Positions 27,775 to 36,300 of a DNA stretch of 56,624 nucleotides are shown one piece after another. Source of the DNA: Bacillus sp. AZ43 (lineage in GTDB: Bacteria > Actinomycetota > Actinomycetes > Mycobacteriales > Geodermatophilaceae). The position numbers and the translations under genes were made by a program. Location: assembly GCA_004570425.1 (NCBI GenBank), contig SPQJ01000027.1, positions 1 through 56,624 on the forward strand. The letters run 5' to 3'. The notes below the pieces were generated by a model. It was given only the letters and a program-made list of their open reading frames with translations, did not search any database and was not told the origin of the DNA. Position 1 is the stretch's first letter; each line of letters opens with the position of its first letter.

Positions 27775-27792
27775 ACAGACCAGCCGTTCTGT
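27775..27792. promoter_or_regulatory. Imperfect palindrome between divergent fadE and fadD
   Basis: ACAGA-N8-TCTGT; extending inward, 7 of 9 base pairs of the 18-bp site are symmetrical (ACAGACCAG against CCGTTCTGT). Site length and position suit a TetR operator shared by both promoters; the fad-operon TetR is the obvious candidate. Confidence 0.5.
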
Positions 27793-27839
27793 TACTTTGC
27801 GGCGCACGTCACATCGCCGTGTCCCGTCAGGAGCCGTCC

Positions 27840-29630
27840 GTGCAGGAGTTCTCCAGCCCCGCCACCTTCGAGATCCCCGCGTCCGCGGCGCTTCCCGACG
27901 CGGTCACCGACCACGCGCGGACGACCCCGGACCGGATCGCCTTCAGCCGGAAGGCCGACGGGAGCTGGACGGAGATCACCAGCCGGCAGTTCGCCGACGA
28001 GGTGGCCGCGCTCGCCCGCGGGCTGGTGGCCGCAGGCGTCCAGGCCGGCGACCGCGTCGGCATCCTCAGCAAGACGCGCTACGAGTGGACGCTGGCCGAC
28101 TACGCCATCTGGACCGCCGGCGCCGTCGGGGTGCCGATCTACGAGACGTCGTCGGCCGAGCAGGCGCAGTGGATCCTGTCGGACTCCGGCGCCGTGGCCG
28201 TCGTCGTCGAGACCGCCGAGCACCAGCAGCTGGTGGAGGGTGTCCGCGACCGGGTGCCCGACCTGCGCGAGGTGTGGCAGATCGAGGCCGGCGACCTCGA
28301 CGCGGTCGCCGCGCGCGGCGCCGACGTGCCGGCCGCGGAGCTGGACGCCCGCCGGGCGGGGCTGGCCGCCGACACCCTCGCGACGATCATCTACACGTCC
28401 GGCACGACCGGCCGCCCCAAGGGCTGCGAGCTCACCCACGGCAACCTGCTCTACGTCGCCGAGCTCGCGCCGCGGCTCATCCCCGACATGCGCTCGCCCG
28501 AGGCGAGCAACCTGCTCTTCCTGCCCCTGGCCCACGTGTTCGCCCGCATCATCGAGGTGGCCTGCGTGCAGGCCGGCGTCCGGCTCGGGCACACCGGCGA
28601 CCTCGCCGAGCTGCTCGGTGACCTGGGGACCTTCCAGCCGACGTCGCTGGTCGCCGTCCCCCGCGTGTTCGAGAAGGTCTACAACGGCGCGCGGCAGAAG
28701 GCGCACGCCGGCGGCAAGGGCGCGATCTTCGACCGGGCCGAGCGAGTGGCCGTCGCCTGGTCGCGGGCCCAGGACTCCGGCGGCGCGGGCCTCGGCCTGA
28801 ACCTGCAGCACGCCCTGTTCGACAAGCTCGTCTACGGCAAGCTGCGCGCAGCGATGGGCGGCAAGGTGACGACGTCGCTGTCCGGCGGCGCGGCGCTCGG
28901 CGAGCGGCTCGGCCACTTCTTCCGCGGCATCGGGGTCACCATCCTCGAGGGCTACGGCCTGACCGAGACGACCGGTCCGGCCACGGTGAGCGGCCCCGAC
29001 AGCCTCAAGATCGGCACGGTCGGGCGCCCCGCACCGGGCTCGGCGGTGCGCATCGCCGACCTGGGCGAGATCCACGTCCGGGGCCCGCAGGTGTTCCGCG
29101 GCTACTGGAAGAACCCCGACGCGACCGCCGAGGTCATGCGCGACGGCTGGTTCGCCACCGGTGACGTCGGCACGATCGACGCCGAGGGCTACGTGACCAT
29201 CACCGGCCGGATCAAGGAGCTCATCGTCACCTCCGGCGGCAAGAACGTCGCGCCGATCGTGCTCGAGGACCGGCTGCGCGCCCACCCGCTGGTCAGCCAG
29301 TGCATGGTCGTCGGTGACGGCCGCCCGTTCGTGGGCTGCCTGGTCACCCTCGACGCCGAGGCCCTCCCGGCCTGGCTGGAGAGCAAGGGCCGCCCCATCG
29401 ACACCCCGATCGCCGACCTGGTGAACGACCCGGAGATCCTCGCCGAGATCCAGACCGGCGTGGACGCCGCGAACAAGCAGGTGTCGAAGGCCGAGTCGAT
29501 CCGGTCGTTCGCGATCCTGCCGGTGGAGTGGACCGTCGAGGGCGGTCAGCTCACGCCGTCGCTGAAGATGAAGCGGTCGGTCCTCATGAAGGAGTTCGCC
29601 GCCGAGGTGGAGAAGATCTACGCCCGGTGA
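27840..29630 (+). CDS. Long-chain fatty acyl-CoA synthetase (FadD15-type)
   Basis: 596-residue adenylate-forming enzyme. The AMP-binding loop is IIYTSGTTGRPKG, then LSGGAALGERLGHFF, YGLTETTGPATV, and GDVGTIDAEGYVTITGRIKELIVTSGGKNVAP near the C-terminal hinge. It activates fatty acids with ATP and CoA, feeding the divergent beta-oxidation operon. GTG 27840 has CAGGAG 6 nt upstream; the open frame reaches further up but through the promoter region. Confidence 0.92.
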   Translation: MQEFSSPATFEIPASAALPDAVTDHARTTPDRIAFSRKADGSWTEITSRQFADEVAALARGLVAAGVQAGDRVGILSKTRYEWTLADYAIWTAGAVGVPIYETSSAEQAQWILSDSGAVAVVVETAEHQQLVEGVRDRVPDLREVWQIEAGDLDAVAARGADVPAAELDARRAGLAADTLATIIYTSGTTGRPKGCELTHGNLLYVAELAPRLIPDMRSPEASNLLFLPLAHVFARIIEVACVQAGVRLGHTGDLAELLGDLGTFQPTSLVAVPRVFEKVYNGARQKAHAGGKGAIFDRAERVAVAWSRAQDSGGAGLGLNLQHALFDKLVYGKLRAAMGGKVTTSLSGGAALGERLGHFFRGIGVTILEGYGLTETTGPATVSGPDSLKIGTVGRPAPGSAVRIADLGEIHVRGPQVFRGYWKNPDATAEVMRDGWFATGDVGTIDAEGYVTITGRIKELIVTSGGKNVAPIVLEDRLRAHPLVSQCMVVGDGRPFVGCLVTLDAEALPAWLESKGRPIDTPIADLVNDPEILAEIQTGVDAANKQVSKAESIRSFAILPVEWTVEGGQLTPSLKMKRSVLMKEFAAEVEKIYAR

Positions 29631-29738
29631 GCGCCTTTGCGCTGGCGCCGGCGACGCGTGTGACGGGTGTGGCACCTGCGGACGACACGGGACCGGCGGT
29701 GCTGGCGTGACGGCGCCAACCCTCGGACTCTGTCGTAC

Positions 29739-29981
29739 ATGACCAGCGTCTACGCGTACGGAACAGCTCACGCGGTCGTGATGGTCGGCTCGTTCGGCGC
29801 CGAGGGTCTCAAGCCGCGGCAGATCGGTCCCGCGCACGCCACGATCGGCCGGGTCAGCGGCCAGAGCCGCAAGGCGCTGTGCGGCGCCTACGTCTCCATC
29901 GACGAGCAGCAGCCCTGGCCGCCGGAGGGCTACGAGAGCGACCAGCTCTGCCCGAACTGCGCCACCCTCGCCGCCCTCTGA
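29739..29981 (+). CDS. Small conserved zinc-ribbon-like protein of unknown function
   Basis: 80 residues. A Cys at KALCGAY and the C-terminal pair LCPNC could form a zinc knuckle, but only three cysteines are present, so a fourth ligand (His or partner protein) would be needed. No membrane segment. I chose ATG 29739 because the residues from MTSVYAYG on look like structured protein, whereas the upstream extension to GTG 29667 is basic and unstructured; no good ribosome site precedes either, and a leaderless message is possible. I do not recognise a function. Confidence 0.6.
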   Translation: MTSVYAYGTAHAVVMVGSFGAEGLKPRQIGPAHATIGRVSGQSRKALCGAYVSIDEQQPWPPEGYESDQLCPNCATLAAL

Positions 29982-29997
29982 GGTCCCACGGCAGCGC

Positions 29998-31203
29998 TCA
30001 GACGGGTATCGGTTCGCCGATGAGGATCTGGGTGCCGTCGGGGCGGTAGGTGCGCCATCGGCCGTCGGGAAGGCGTTCGACGCGGAATCCGTGGTGCACC
30101 TTGGTGTGGTGCCGCTCGCAGAGCAGCGCTGAGTTCTCCAGCGATGTGTCGCCGCCGTCGGCCCAATGGATCAGGTGGTGCACGTCGCACCAGTGGGACG
30201 GTGCGTCGCAGCCGGCGAAGACGCAGGTCTTGTCGCGGTGCTCGACCGCTCTGCGCAGCGACGCGTTCACCACGCGGTGGGTGCGGCCGAGCTCGAGTGG
30301 CTGGCCCTCGGGTCCGACGACGATGCGGCTGATCGACCCGTCGCAGGCCAGCCACCGAGCGCGGGCGGCGGAGATCGTCGCGCCGAAGCCCATCCGCGCA
30401 ACCCCGGGGCCGGTGGCCGGGTCGACCAGGTCGTCGATCGGAATGGTCACCACCACGTGCGGCCTGGCCGTCCGCAGCGTCGGCAGATCACCCGATGCCA
30501 GCTGGTTGTCGCACAGCTGCACGAGCGCATCGGCCTGCTGCTGCGACCTGGTGCGCAGATCCCCGGCCGGCCGGTCGCCCTGGACGATCGACTCGATCGC
30601 CGCCTGCAGCTTCTCCCCGCCCACCGCATCGAGCTCACCGCGGATGCGCAGCCGCCCGTCGAACAGCGTCGACAACGTCAGCGACCGGCCCTCGGTCGGG
30701 TCCGGCTCGGCCCCGTCGGGATCCAGGCGGGCGAGGAAGTGCGCCACCACCTGGCCGAGCTCCGCGTACGGCCGGGTCGCGGCGACCTCGGTCAGGACGG
30801 CGTCGATCTCGGCGAGGTCGATGCCCTGCCCGACCGCCTCGGCCTGGACCTCCATCGACCCGACCGGCGCCACCACCGCTACCTGATCGGCGGTCACCTG
30901 CCCGGCGGCGAACGCGGCGGCCAGCGCCGGCAGCTGCTCCAGCGCCCGGCCGTTGCCGAGCAGCCGGCCGATCTGCCGCGGCGCCAACCGGGCATGGGTG
31001 CGCAACCAGGAGCGCATCGACGTCAACCCATCGTGCTCGCTGGCGCCCACCGCCTCGGCCCGCCGCACGGTGCGGGTCACCTCGGCCACCAGCCGGTTCG
31101 CCGCCGCGGCCAGCCGCGCCACCCGCTCCAGCAGCGCCGGATCGAACAACCCGTCGAGGTCCTGGGCGGCGAGCGCGTCGAGGGCCGCTTCCAGCTCGTC
31201 CAC
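29998..31203 (-). CDS. DUF222 (13E12-type) HNH endonuclease-domain protein
   Basis: 401 residues. An N-terminal helical DUF222 domain (LRTHARLAPRQIGRLLG, then AAAFAAGQVTADQVAVVA) is followed by a C-terminal HNH motif: CVFAGCD with two Cys, WCDVHHLIHWADGG and LLCERHHTKVHH. This family occurs in many copies in actinobacterial genomes, often within intein-like or REP13E12 repeats; its job is not established. GTG 31203 has GGGAGG 4-5 nt upstream, GTG 31215 is the alternative. No inverted repeats flank it that would mark it as mobile. Confidence 0.85.
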   Translation of the reverse strand: MDELEAALDALAAQDLDGLFDPALLERVARLAAAANRLVAEVTRTVRRAEAVGASEHDGLTSMRSWLRTHARLAPRQIGRLLGNGRALEQLPALAAAFAAGQVTADQVAVVAPVGSMEVQAEAVGQGIDLAEIDAVLTEVAATRPYAELGQVVAHFLARLDPDGAEPDPTEGRSLTLSTLFDGRLRIRGELDAVGGEKLQAAIESIVQGDRPAGDLRTRSQQQADALVQLCDNQLASGDLPTLRTARPHVVVTIPIDDLVDPATGPGVARMGFGATISAARARWLACDGSISRIVVGPEGQPLELGRTHRVVNASLRRAVEHRDKTCVFAGCDAPSHWCDVHHLIHWADGGDTSLENSALLCERHHTKVHHGFRVERLPDGRWRTYRPDGTQILIGEPIPV

Positions 31204-31332
31204 GACACCTCCCACCGGTTCGATCAGGTGTTCGAAGTCTACCGCCGGCCACGCCGCCCCGCACCACGAATCCCGAGGTCAGGTCGCCGTCCACACCATG
31301 GCGTCGGACCTTGACGGGAGCGGGGAAGGACG

Positions 31333-31614
31333 TCAGCCGCCGGCGACCGACGGCAGCACCTGCACCTCGGCGCCGTCCCGGACCGTGGCCTCGAGGCCGC
31401 CGGCATACCGGACGTCGTCGCCGTCCACGTAGACGTTGACGAACCGGCGCACCTCGCCGGTCTCGTCGCGGATCCGGCGGCACAGCATCGGGTGCTCCGC
31501 CGCGAGGGCGTCGAGCAGGTCGGCCAGGGTGCCGCCGGCGAGCTCGACGTCCACGTGCCTGGCGCCCCCGGCCAGCGAGGCGAGGACGCCGGGCAGGACC
31601 ACCTGCACGCTCAC
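31333..31614 (-). CDS. MoaD/ThiS-family ubiquitin-like small protein
   Basis: 93 residues with a beta-grasp pattern, LSGGTLADLL-type (VELAGGTLADLLDAL) after the first hairpin, RFVNVYVDGDDVRY, and VQVLPSVAGG ending in the Gly-Gly needed for adenylation and thiocarboxylation by an E1/MoeB-like enzyme. No molybdopterin or thiamine genes are near. GTG 31614 overlaps the stop of the BNR-repeat protein (GTGA), so the two proteins are made together. Sulfur carrier or protein modifier are both possible; the Gly-Gly end is seen, the role is inferred. Confidence 0.85.
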   Translation of the reverse strand: MSVQVVLPGVLASLAGGARHVDVELAGGTLADLLDALAAEHPMLCRRIRDETGEVRRFVNVYVDGDDVRYAGGLEATVRDGAEVQVLPSVAGG

Positions 31615-32693
31615 GGCAGCCGGGCCGCGCGCACGGTGAGGACGTCGGGCAGGTGGTCGGCGACGAGGGTGAAGGTGTCCCCCTCGTCGTCGCTCGCGTA
31701 GACGCAGCCGTCGCGGGTGCCGAAGTAGAGCCCGGTGCGCTCGTGCTCGTCGGCGCAGAAGGCGTCCCGCATGACGGCGCTCCAGTTGCCGTCGGGCAGC
31801 CCGGTGCCGAGCTCGGTCCAGGTCGAGCCGGCGTCGCGGCTGCGGTGCACGCGCAGCCGGCCGCCCGGGGGCACCCGCTGCATGTCGGCCACCAGCGGGA
31901 TCACCCACACGGTGCCCGGAGTGCGCGGCGAGGCGACGATCGGGAAGCCGAAGTCGGCGGGCAGCCCACCGGCTACCGAGGTCCAGCTGCCGCCGGCGTC
32001 GTCGCTGCGGAACACGCCGCCGTGGTTCTGCGCGTACAGCCGCTGCGGTCCGGCCGCGTCGACGGCGACCTTGTGCACGCACTGCCCGTACTCGGGGAGC
32101 TCGTCAGGGAGGAAGCCCGCCGTGATGCCGCGGTTGCGCGGCTCCCACTGCTGCCCGCCGTCCTCGCTCACGTAGACGCCGCCGGTGCTCATCGCGATGG
32201 TCACCCGGTCGGAGGCGGGGTCGGGCAGGATCGTGTGCACCGCTCCTCCCCCGCCGCCGGGTTCCCACGTCGTGCGGTGCGGGTGGTCCCAGTGGCCGCG
32301 GACCAGCTCGAAGGAGCAGCCGCCGTCGATGCTGCGCCACAGCGAGTGCGGCTCGCACCCGGCCCACACCACGTCGGGGCGGTCGGCGGTGTCGGGGCGC
32401 AGCTGCCAGACGCGGGCGAGCGCGGCGTCCTCCCCCGCCGGGAAGCGGATCGCGCCGTGGTCGGTCTCGTGCCAGGTGGCGCCGAGGTCGTCGGTCCACT
32501 GCACGGTCGGGCCCCAGTGCCCGTACTGGATGCCGGCCAGCACCCGCGGCTGCGGGCGCCGGGTGTCGATCGAGACGGCGGCGACCTCCTGCGCGAGCAG
32601 GTGCGGCTCGCCGATCGTCCACGTGCGACGGTCGTCGTCGCTCCGCGCGAGCCACAGCCCCTTGCGCGTACCGATGGCCAGCAGGTCTGTCAT
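31611..32693 (-). CDS. BNR/Asp-box repeat beta-propeller protein (sialidase/VPS10-like fold)
   Basis: 360 residues without a signal peptide. Repeats of the Asp-box kind (SDDDRRTW, TDDLGATW, SIDGGCSF, SEDGGQQW, SDDAGGSW, SRDAGSTW, SDDEGDTF) give about seven blades. Such proteins are often called exo-alpha-sialidases, but sialidase catalytic residues are not evident and this should be read only as a propeller. It lacks an export signal, unlike most VPS10-type proteins, and is translationally coupled to a ubiquitin-like protein. Confidence 0.85.
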   Translation of the reverse strand: MTDLLAIGTRKGLWLARSDDDRRTWTIGEPHLLAQEVAAVSIDTRRPQPRVLAGIQYGHWGPTVQWTDDLGATWHETDHGAIRFPAGEDAALARVWQLRPDTADRPDVVWAGCEPHSLWRSIDGGCSFELVRGHWDHPHRTTWEPGGGGGAVHTILPDPASDRVTIAMSTGGVYVSEDGGQQWEPRNRGITAGFLPDELPEYGQCVHKVAVDAAGPQRLYAQNHGGVFRSDDAGGSWTSVAGGLPADFGFPIVASPRTPGTVWVIPLVADMQRVPPGGRLRVHRSRDAGSTWTELGTGLPDGNWSAVMRDAFCADEHERTGLYFGTRDGCVYASDDEGDTFTLVADHLPDVLTVRAARLP

Positions 32694-32783
32694 GGCGCCC
32701 CTCCGAGGTCGACGGATCGACGTGAGGGCGACCGCAGGCCGGGCACGACCTCACGGGAGGTAGACCGCGCGCGGCGCCGGAAC

Positions 32784-33245
32784 TCAGCGGCGGGTGGCGC
32801 CGCCACCCCCCGACTGGTCGGACGGCGGGAAGTCGGTGCGCTGGGTGTCGGTGCGCTGGGCCTCGGTGTACTGGGTCTCGGTGCGCTGCGCGTGCCCGTC
32901 GTGGGCGAGGTCGGGGGCGAGCTTCTGCGCCTGCGCGCGGAGCCGCTCGGCTTCGGCCTGCGATTCGCCGGCACGGGCGGCGCGTTCGCGCGCTTCCTGC
33001 TCGGCGAGCGCCGTGCGCTCCTCGACCTCGGCGCGCTCACGGCGGGCGCGGGCGGCCTGTTCCTCGGCCAGCGCCTGCTCCTTCTCCGCCTGCACGCCCT
33101 TGACGTGCGCCTCCTGCAGGTGCTCGCGTGCCTGCTCGCGCTTGCGCAGCTTGCCCACGCGCGAGCGCTTGCTCAGGAAGAGCGCCAGCCCCAGGACCAG
33201 CAGGACGGCGACGACGACGATCAGGATGATGACCCAGGTGTCCAC
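32784..33245 (-). CDS. Membrane-anchored coiled-coil protein
   Basis: 153 residues. A single transmembrane helix (about 4-23, WVIILIVVVAVLLVLGLALF) is followed by a long charged coiled coil rich in Glu, Ala, Arg (residues 28-110) and a low-complexity Thr/Gln/Arg tail made by a 15-bp tandem repeat. Orientation is probably N-out with the coil inside, given the basic KRSRVGKLRKR after the helix. No family recognised; an envelope or stress-related scaffolding role is only a guess. Confidence 0.75.
   Translation of the reverse strand: MDTWVIILIVVVAVLLVLGLALFLSKRSRVGKLRKREQAREHLQEAHVKGVQAEKEQALAEEQAARARRERAEVEERTALAEQEARERAARAGESQAEAERLRAQAQKLAPDLAHDGHAQRTETQYTEAQRTDTQRTDFPPSDQSGGGGATRR
32836..32888. 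repeat. 15-bp tandem repeat inside the coiled-coil gene
   Basis: Three full units plus half a fourth of GTGCGCTGGGTCTCG with 1-3 changes each, in frame, encoding Q-(R/Y)-T-(E/D)-(T/A) pentapeptides on the minus strand. Being 15 bp, changes in copy number would keep the frame. Confidence 0.8.
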
Positions 33246-33322
33246 GTGAACCCCCTCCTCGAAGGCGAAGGATCTTGTGCCCGCCGGGTCCGGCGGAGAA
33301 ACGCCGACGGAGCGTCACCCGC

Positions 33323-34489
33323 TCACTTCAGCGCGCTGCCGGCCTTCCACTCCTCCCACGGGATCGTCCAGTCGTAGATGGGCGAGCGGAGGGTCCCGGC
33401 GCTGGAGCCCTGGATCTCGACGATGTCACCCGGCACCGAGAACTCGAAGAACCAGCGGGCGTTCTCCGTCGACATGTTGATGCAGCCGTGGGAGACGTTG
33501 GTGTTGCCCTGCTGGGCCACCGACCACGGTGCCGCGTGCACGAACTCGCCGCTGTCGGACAGGCGGACGGCGTACTCGACCGGCGTCCGGTAGCCGTCGG
33601 GGCTGTCGACCGGGACACCGTAGGTGCTCGAGTCCATGATCCGGTCGCGGTTCATCTCGGTGACCACGTGCGGCCCGTTGTAGCTCGGGTTGTCCGGGCT
33701 GCCGGCGCTGATGGGGAACGTCTTGACCAGCTGGTCGCCGTCGTAGACCTGCATCTGGTGGGTGCTGGCGTCGGCGACGGAGACGTGCCGCTCGCCGATG
33801 GAGAAGGAGACCGTGCGGTTCTTCTCGCCCCAGATGCCCTCGCCGAAGTGGATCCCGTAGAGGTTGGCGTCCAGCCGCACCTCGGTGTGGGCGGGCCAGT
33901 ACTGCGAGGGCCGGAAGTGCACCTCGGTGTCGCTGAACCAGCTCCACACGCCATCCGTCGTGGGGTCGCTGGTGACCGTCAGGTTGCTCTCGACGGCGGC
34001 CTTGTCGGTGACGGGGTCGTCGAAGTACACCCGGATCGGCATGCCGACGCCGACGGTCTGGCCGTCGAGCGGTCCGATGGACGGCGTCGACACCGACGCG
34101 GGGGACACGGTGGTGAACGTGGAGGTCGCCGTGGCCTCCTCGTCCTCCGCGTTCACCGCGGAGGCGGTCAGCGTGTACTGCGTGCCGTAGGCCAGCGGCG
34201 CCTCCGGCGTCCAGACGGCGGCGCCCGACTCGGCGTTCTCCGCCACCGTCCCGGGCAGCTGCGCACCGGCGGCGTCGGTCAGCGTCACCTCGGCGAGCTC
34301 GCCCTCGGTCACCGTGATCTCGAGCGGCGCCACTGGCGAGACGTCGGCGGAGCCGTCGGCCAGGGACAGCGTCACCTCGGCGGGGCCAACCTCGGGGGCG
34401 CTCTCGCCGGAGCCCCCCTCGTCCTCGCCGCTGCACCCCGCCAGGAAGATCATCGCCGCCGCGGTGATCATGGCTGCTGACCTGCGCAC
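33323..34489 (-). CDS. L,D-transpeptidase (YkuD) with Ig-like domains
   Basis: 388 residues. Lipobox FLAGC with Cys19, a negatively charged linker, two Ig-like domains (about 35-130 and 135-225) and a C-terminal YkuD domain. The catalytic motif HAAPW...VSHGCINMS places His near 319 and Cys at 336. This is the LdtMt2-like architecture of actinobacterial enzymes that make 3-3 peptidoglycan cross-links on the outer face of the membrane. GTG 34489; ATG codons at residue 7 are alternatives. Confidence 0.92.
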   Translation of the reverse strand: MRRSAAMITAAAMIFLAGCSGEDEGGSGESAPEVGPAEVTLSLADGSADVSPVAPLEITVTEGELAEVTLTDAAGAQLPGTVAENAESGAAVWTPEAPLAYGTQYTLTASAVNAEDEEATATSTFTTVSPASVSTPSIGPLDGQTVGVGMPIRVYFDDPVTDKAAVESNLTVTSDPTTDGVWSWFSDTEVHFRPSQYWPAHTEVRLDANLYGIHFGEGIWGEKNRTVSFSIGERHVSVADASTHQMQVYDGDQLVKTFPISAGSPDNPSYNGPHVVTEMNRDRIMDSSTYGVPVDSPDGYRTPVEYAVRLSDSGEFVHAAPWSVAQQGNTNVSHGCINMSTENARWFFEFSVPGDIVEIQGSSAGTLRSPIYDWTIPWEEWKAGSALK

Positions 34490-34663
34490 CCTGCTCCCCG
34501 TCCTCTCCGGTGGAACCCCGGCCGGTAGCCGGCCGTGCCGGGACCAGTGTCCACGTTCCGGCGCCGGAACCGGTGAGTCACCAGCATCACGGTCGGGTGC
34601 CCGTCACCGGGCCGGCCGGCGCTGGTATCGTTCTCCCCCGTTGCCCAGCACGCCGGGCGGCAC

Positions 34664-34736
<73 letters not shown>

Positions 34737-34744
34737 CCCTCCCT

Positions 34745-34776
34745 GAACGGCCCGGTCCCCACGGACCGGGCCGTTC
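34745..34776 (+). terminator. Hairpin terminator after tRNA-Lys
   Basis: Perfect 14-bp stem (GAACGGCCCGGTCC and complement) with a 4-nt CCAC loop, starting 8 nt after the tRNA. No U-tract. Confidence 0.75.
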
Positions 34777-34838
34777 GCCGTTCCCGCCTCCGGCTTCCGC
34801 TACCGGGTCGCCGGCGAAGGCTGCCCTAACCTGGCCCC

Positions 34839-36284
34839 GTGACCTCGGCGGCCAGGACCTCCGCGCCGCCGTCCCCAGCGGGGGGCCGTGCGGCCCCCGC
34901 GGCGCCCTGGTCCCCCCACGAACTGCTCCCGCCTCTGCTGCTCCTGGCCCTCGGCACGGTCCTGCTGCTGCCGGGCCACGGGCTCTGGTACGACGAGCTC
35001 TTCACCGCGGAGGTCGGCCGGGTGCCGCTCCGCGAGCTCCTCGCCGCGGTCGTCGAGGGGCGGGGCACCACCAGCTACCTCGCCGACGTCCCCCCGTCCT
35101 ACAACGCGCCCTACTACCTGGTGGTGCACGCCTGGATGGCGGTGCCGGGCCTCGGGGGCGACACGTCGCTGCGGGTCCTCTCGCTGCTGGCCACGGCCGG
35201 CGGCCTGGCGCTCATCACCCGAGCCGTCGCCCGGCTCGCCGGACGGGCCACGGGCGTGCTCTCCGGGGTGGTCCTCGCGGCCAGCCCGCTGCTCCTGGTG
35301 CAGTCCGTGGAGGCGCGCAGCTACGGGCTCGCCGTGCTGGCGACCGGCGGCGCGGCCCTCGGGCTGGCCCGCTGGCTCGACGCCCCGCCGCGGGGGCTGG
35401 TCCTGTTCGGGCTGGCGGGCGCGGGGATGGGTCTGGCGCACTGGTACGCGCTCACCACCCTGGCGGCACTGGTCGTGGCCGCGCTGGTCCTCCGGGGCCG
35501 GCAGGCGCTGCCCGTGGCATGGGTCGGCGCGGCCGCCACCCTCCCAACCGCCGCGCTGATCGCGGTGAACCTGCTGAGCGGCAACGGCAGCCGCAACGCC
35601 GATCACCTGCGCAGCACCGGAGGCCGGCTGGCCCGCCTCGCCGTGGAGGCATGGGCCGGCGGGCACCTCCCGCTGCTGGTGGTCGTCCTCGGTCTGGCGG
35701 TGGTCGGCGGGGTCCGCGCGGCCGGCGTGCGGGTGGTCGCGGTCTGCTGGGCCGTGGTGCCGCTGCTGCTGCTCACCGCCGCCGAACTGGTCCGGCCGGT
35801 CTACTCGTCCCGCTACCTGCTCACCGGTCTGCTCGGGCTCGGCGTCCTGGCGGCCGCCGGCGCGCTCGCCGTGCCGCGCGTGGCACGCCTGCCGGCGGCC
35901 GGGCTGCTGGTCGTCTGCACCCTGATGGCGAGCGCCCCGCTGGCCGACCGGAACCCCCGGGAGCGCTCCGACGACGTCGTGCGCGCGCTCGAGGAGCTCC
36001 AGCGACCCGGTGAACCGGTCGTCGCCGCCGACCGGCGCTCGGCCACCGGTCTGGACCACTACGTACGGGTCCTGGCACCCCGGTTGCGAGCCGACGTGGT
36101 GCTGCCGCCCGACGACGCCCCCCCGGCCGCGGACCGGGTGTGGCTGGTCCGCCGGGTGTTCGACGGCGTGCCGGTGCCCACCGACGACGACACCGTCCTG
36201 CGGTCCGCCGGCCTGCGCCTGACCGAGGAGCGCGACTTCCCCGGCAGCCGGACGAGCCTGGTGCTCCAGCTCTGGGAGCGCTGA
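34839..36284 (+). CDS. GT-C fold membrane glycosyltransferase-like protein (GT39/ArnT type)
   Basis: 481 residues, about ten membrane helices. The first extracytoplasmic loop LWYDELFTAEVGR holds the Asp-Glu pair typical of lipid-phosphate-sugar-using GT-C enzymes, and SYNAPYYLVVHAWM follows. The C-terminal soluble part is small. Such proteins move mannose or similar sugars from polyprenyl phosphate to a surface acceptor; acceptor unknown. GTG 34839 gives a short Pro/Ala-rich cytoplasmic N-terminus. Separate transcription unit after the tRNA terminator. Confidence 0.75.
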   Translation: MTSAARTSAPPSPAGGRAAPAAPWSPHELLPPLLLLALGTVLLLPGHGLWYDELFTAEVGRVPLRELLAAVVEGRGTTSYLADVPPSYNAPYYLVVHAWMAVPGLGGDTSLRVLSLLATAGGLALITRAVARLAGRATGVLSGVVLAASPLLLVQSVEARSYGLAVLATGGAALGLARWLDAPPRGLVLFGLAGAGMGLAHWYALTTLAALVVAALVLRGRQALPVAWVGAAATLPTAALIAVNLLSGNGSRNADHLRSTGGRLARLAVEAWAGGHLPLLVVVLGLAVVGGVRAAGVRVVAVCWAVVPLLLLTAAELVRPVYSSRYLLTGLLGLGVLAAAGALAVPRVARLPAAGLLVVCTLMASAPLADRNPRERSDDVVRALEELQRPGEPVVAADRRSATGLDHYVRVLAPRLRADVVLPPDDAPPAADRVWLVRRVFDGVPVPTDDDTVLRSAGLRLTEERDFPGSRTSLVLQLWER

Positions 36285-36300
36285 GCGGCTCCAGCGGGGG

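Noticed and set aside
29998-31203. HNH gene considered as part of a mobile or REP13E12-type element
   Set aside because: No flanking inverted or direct repeats or integrase were visible, so I list it only as a chromosomal gene.
31611-32693. Exo-alpha-sialidase annotation for the Asp-box protein
   Set aside because: Only Asp boxes are seen; the arginine triad and catalytic Tyr/Glu pattern of sialidases are not evident and there is no export signal.
34490-34663. GC-rich hairpins before tRNA-Lys as terminator or small RNA
   Set aside because: The palindromes are short (6-7 bp) and typical for this base composition; no promoter-terminator pair supports an RNA gene.
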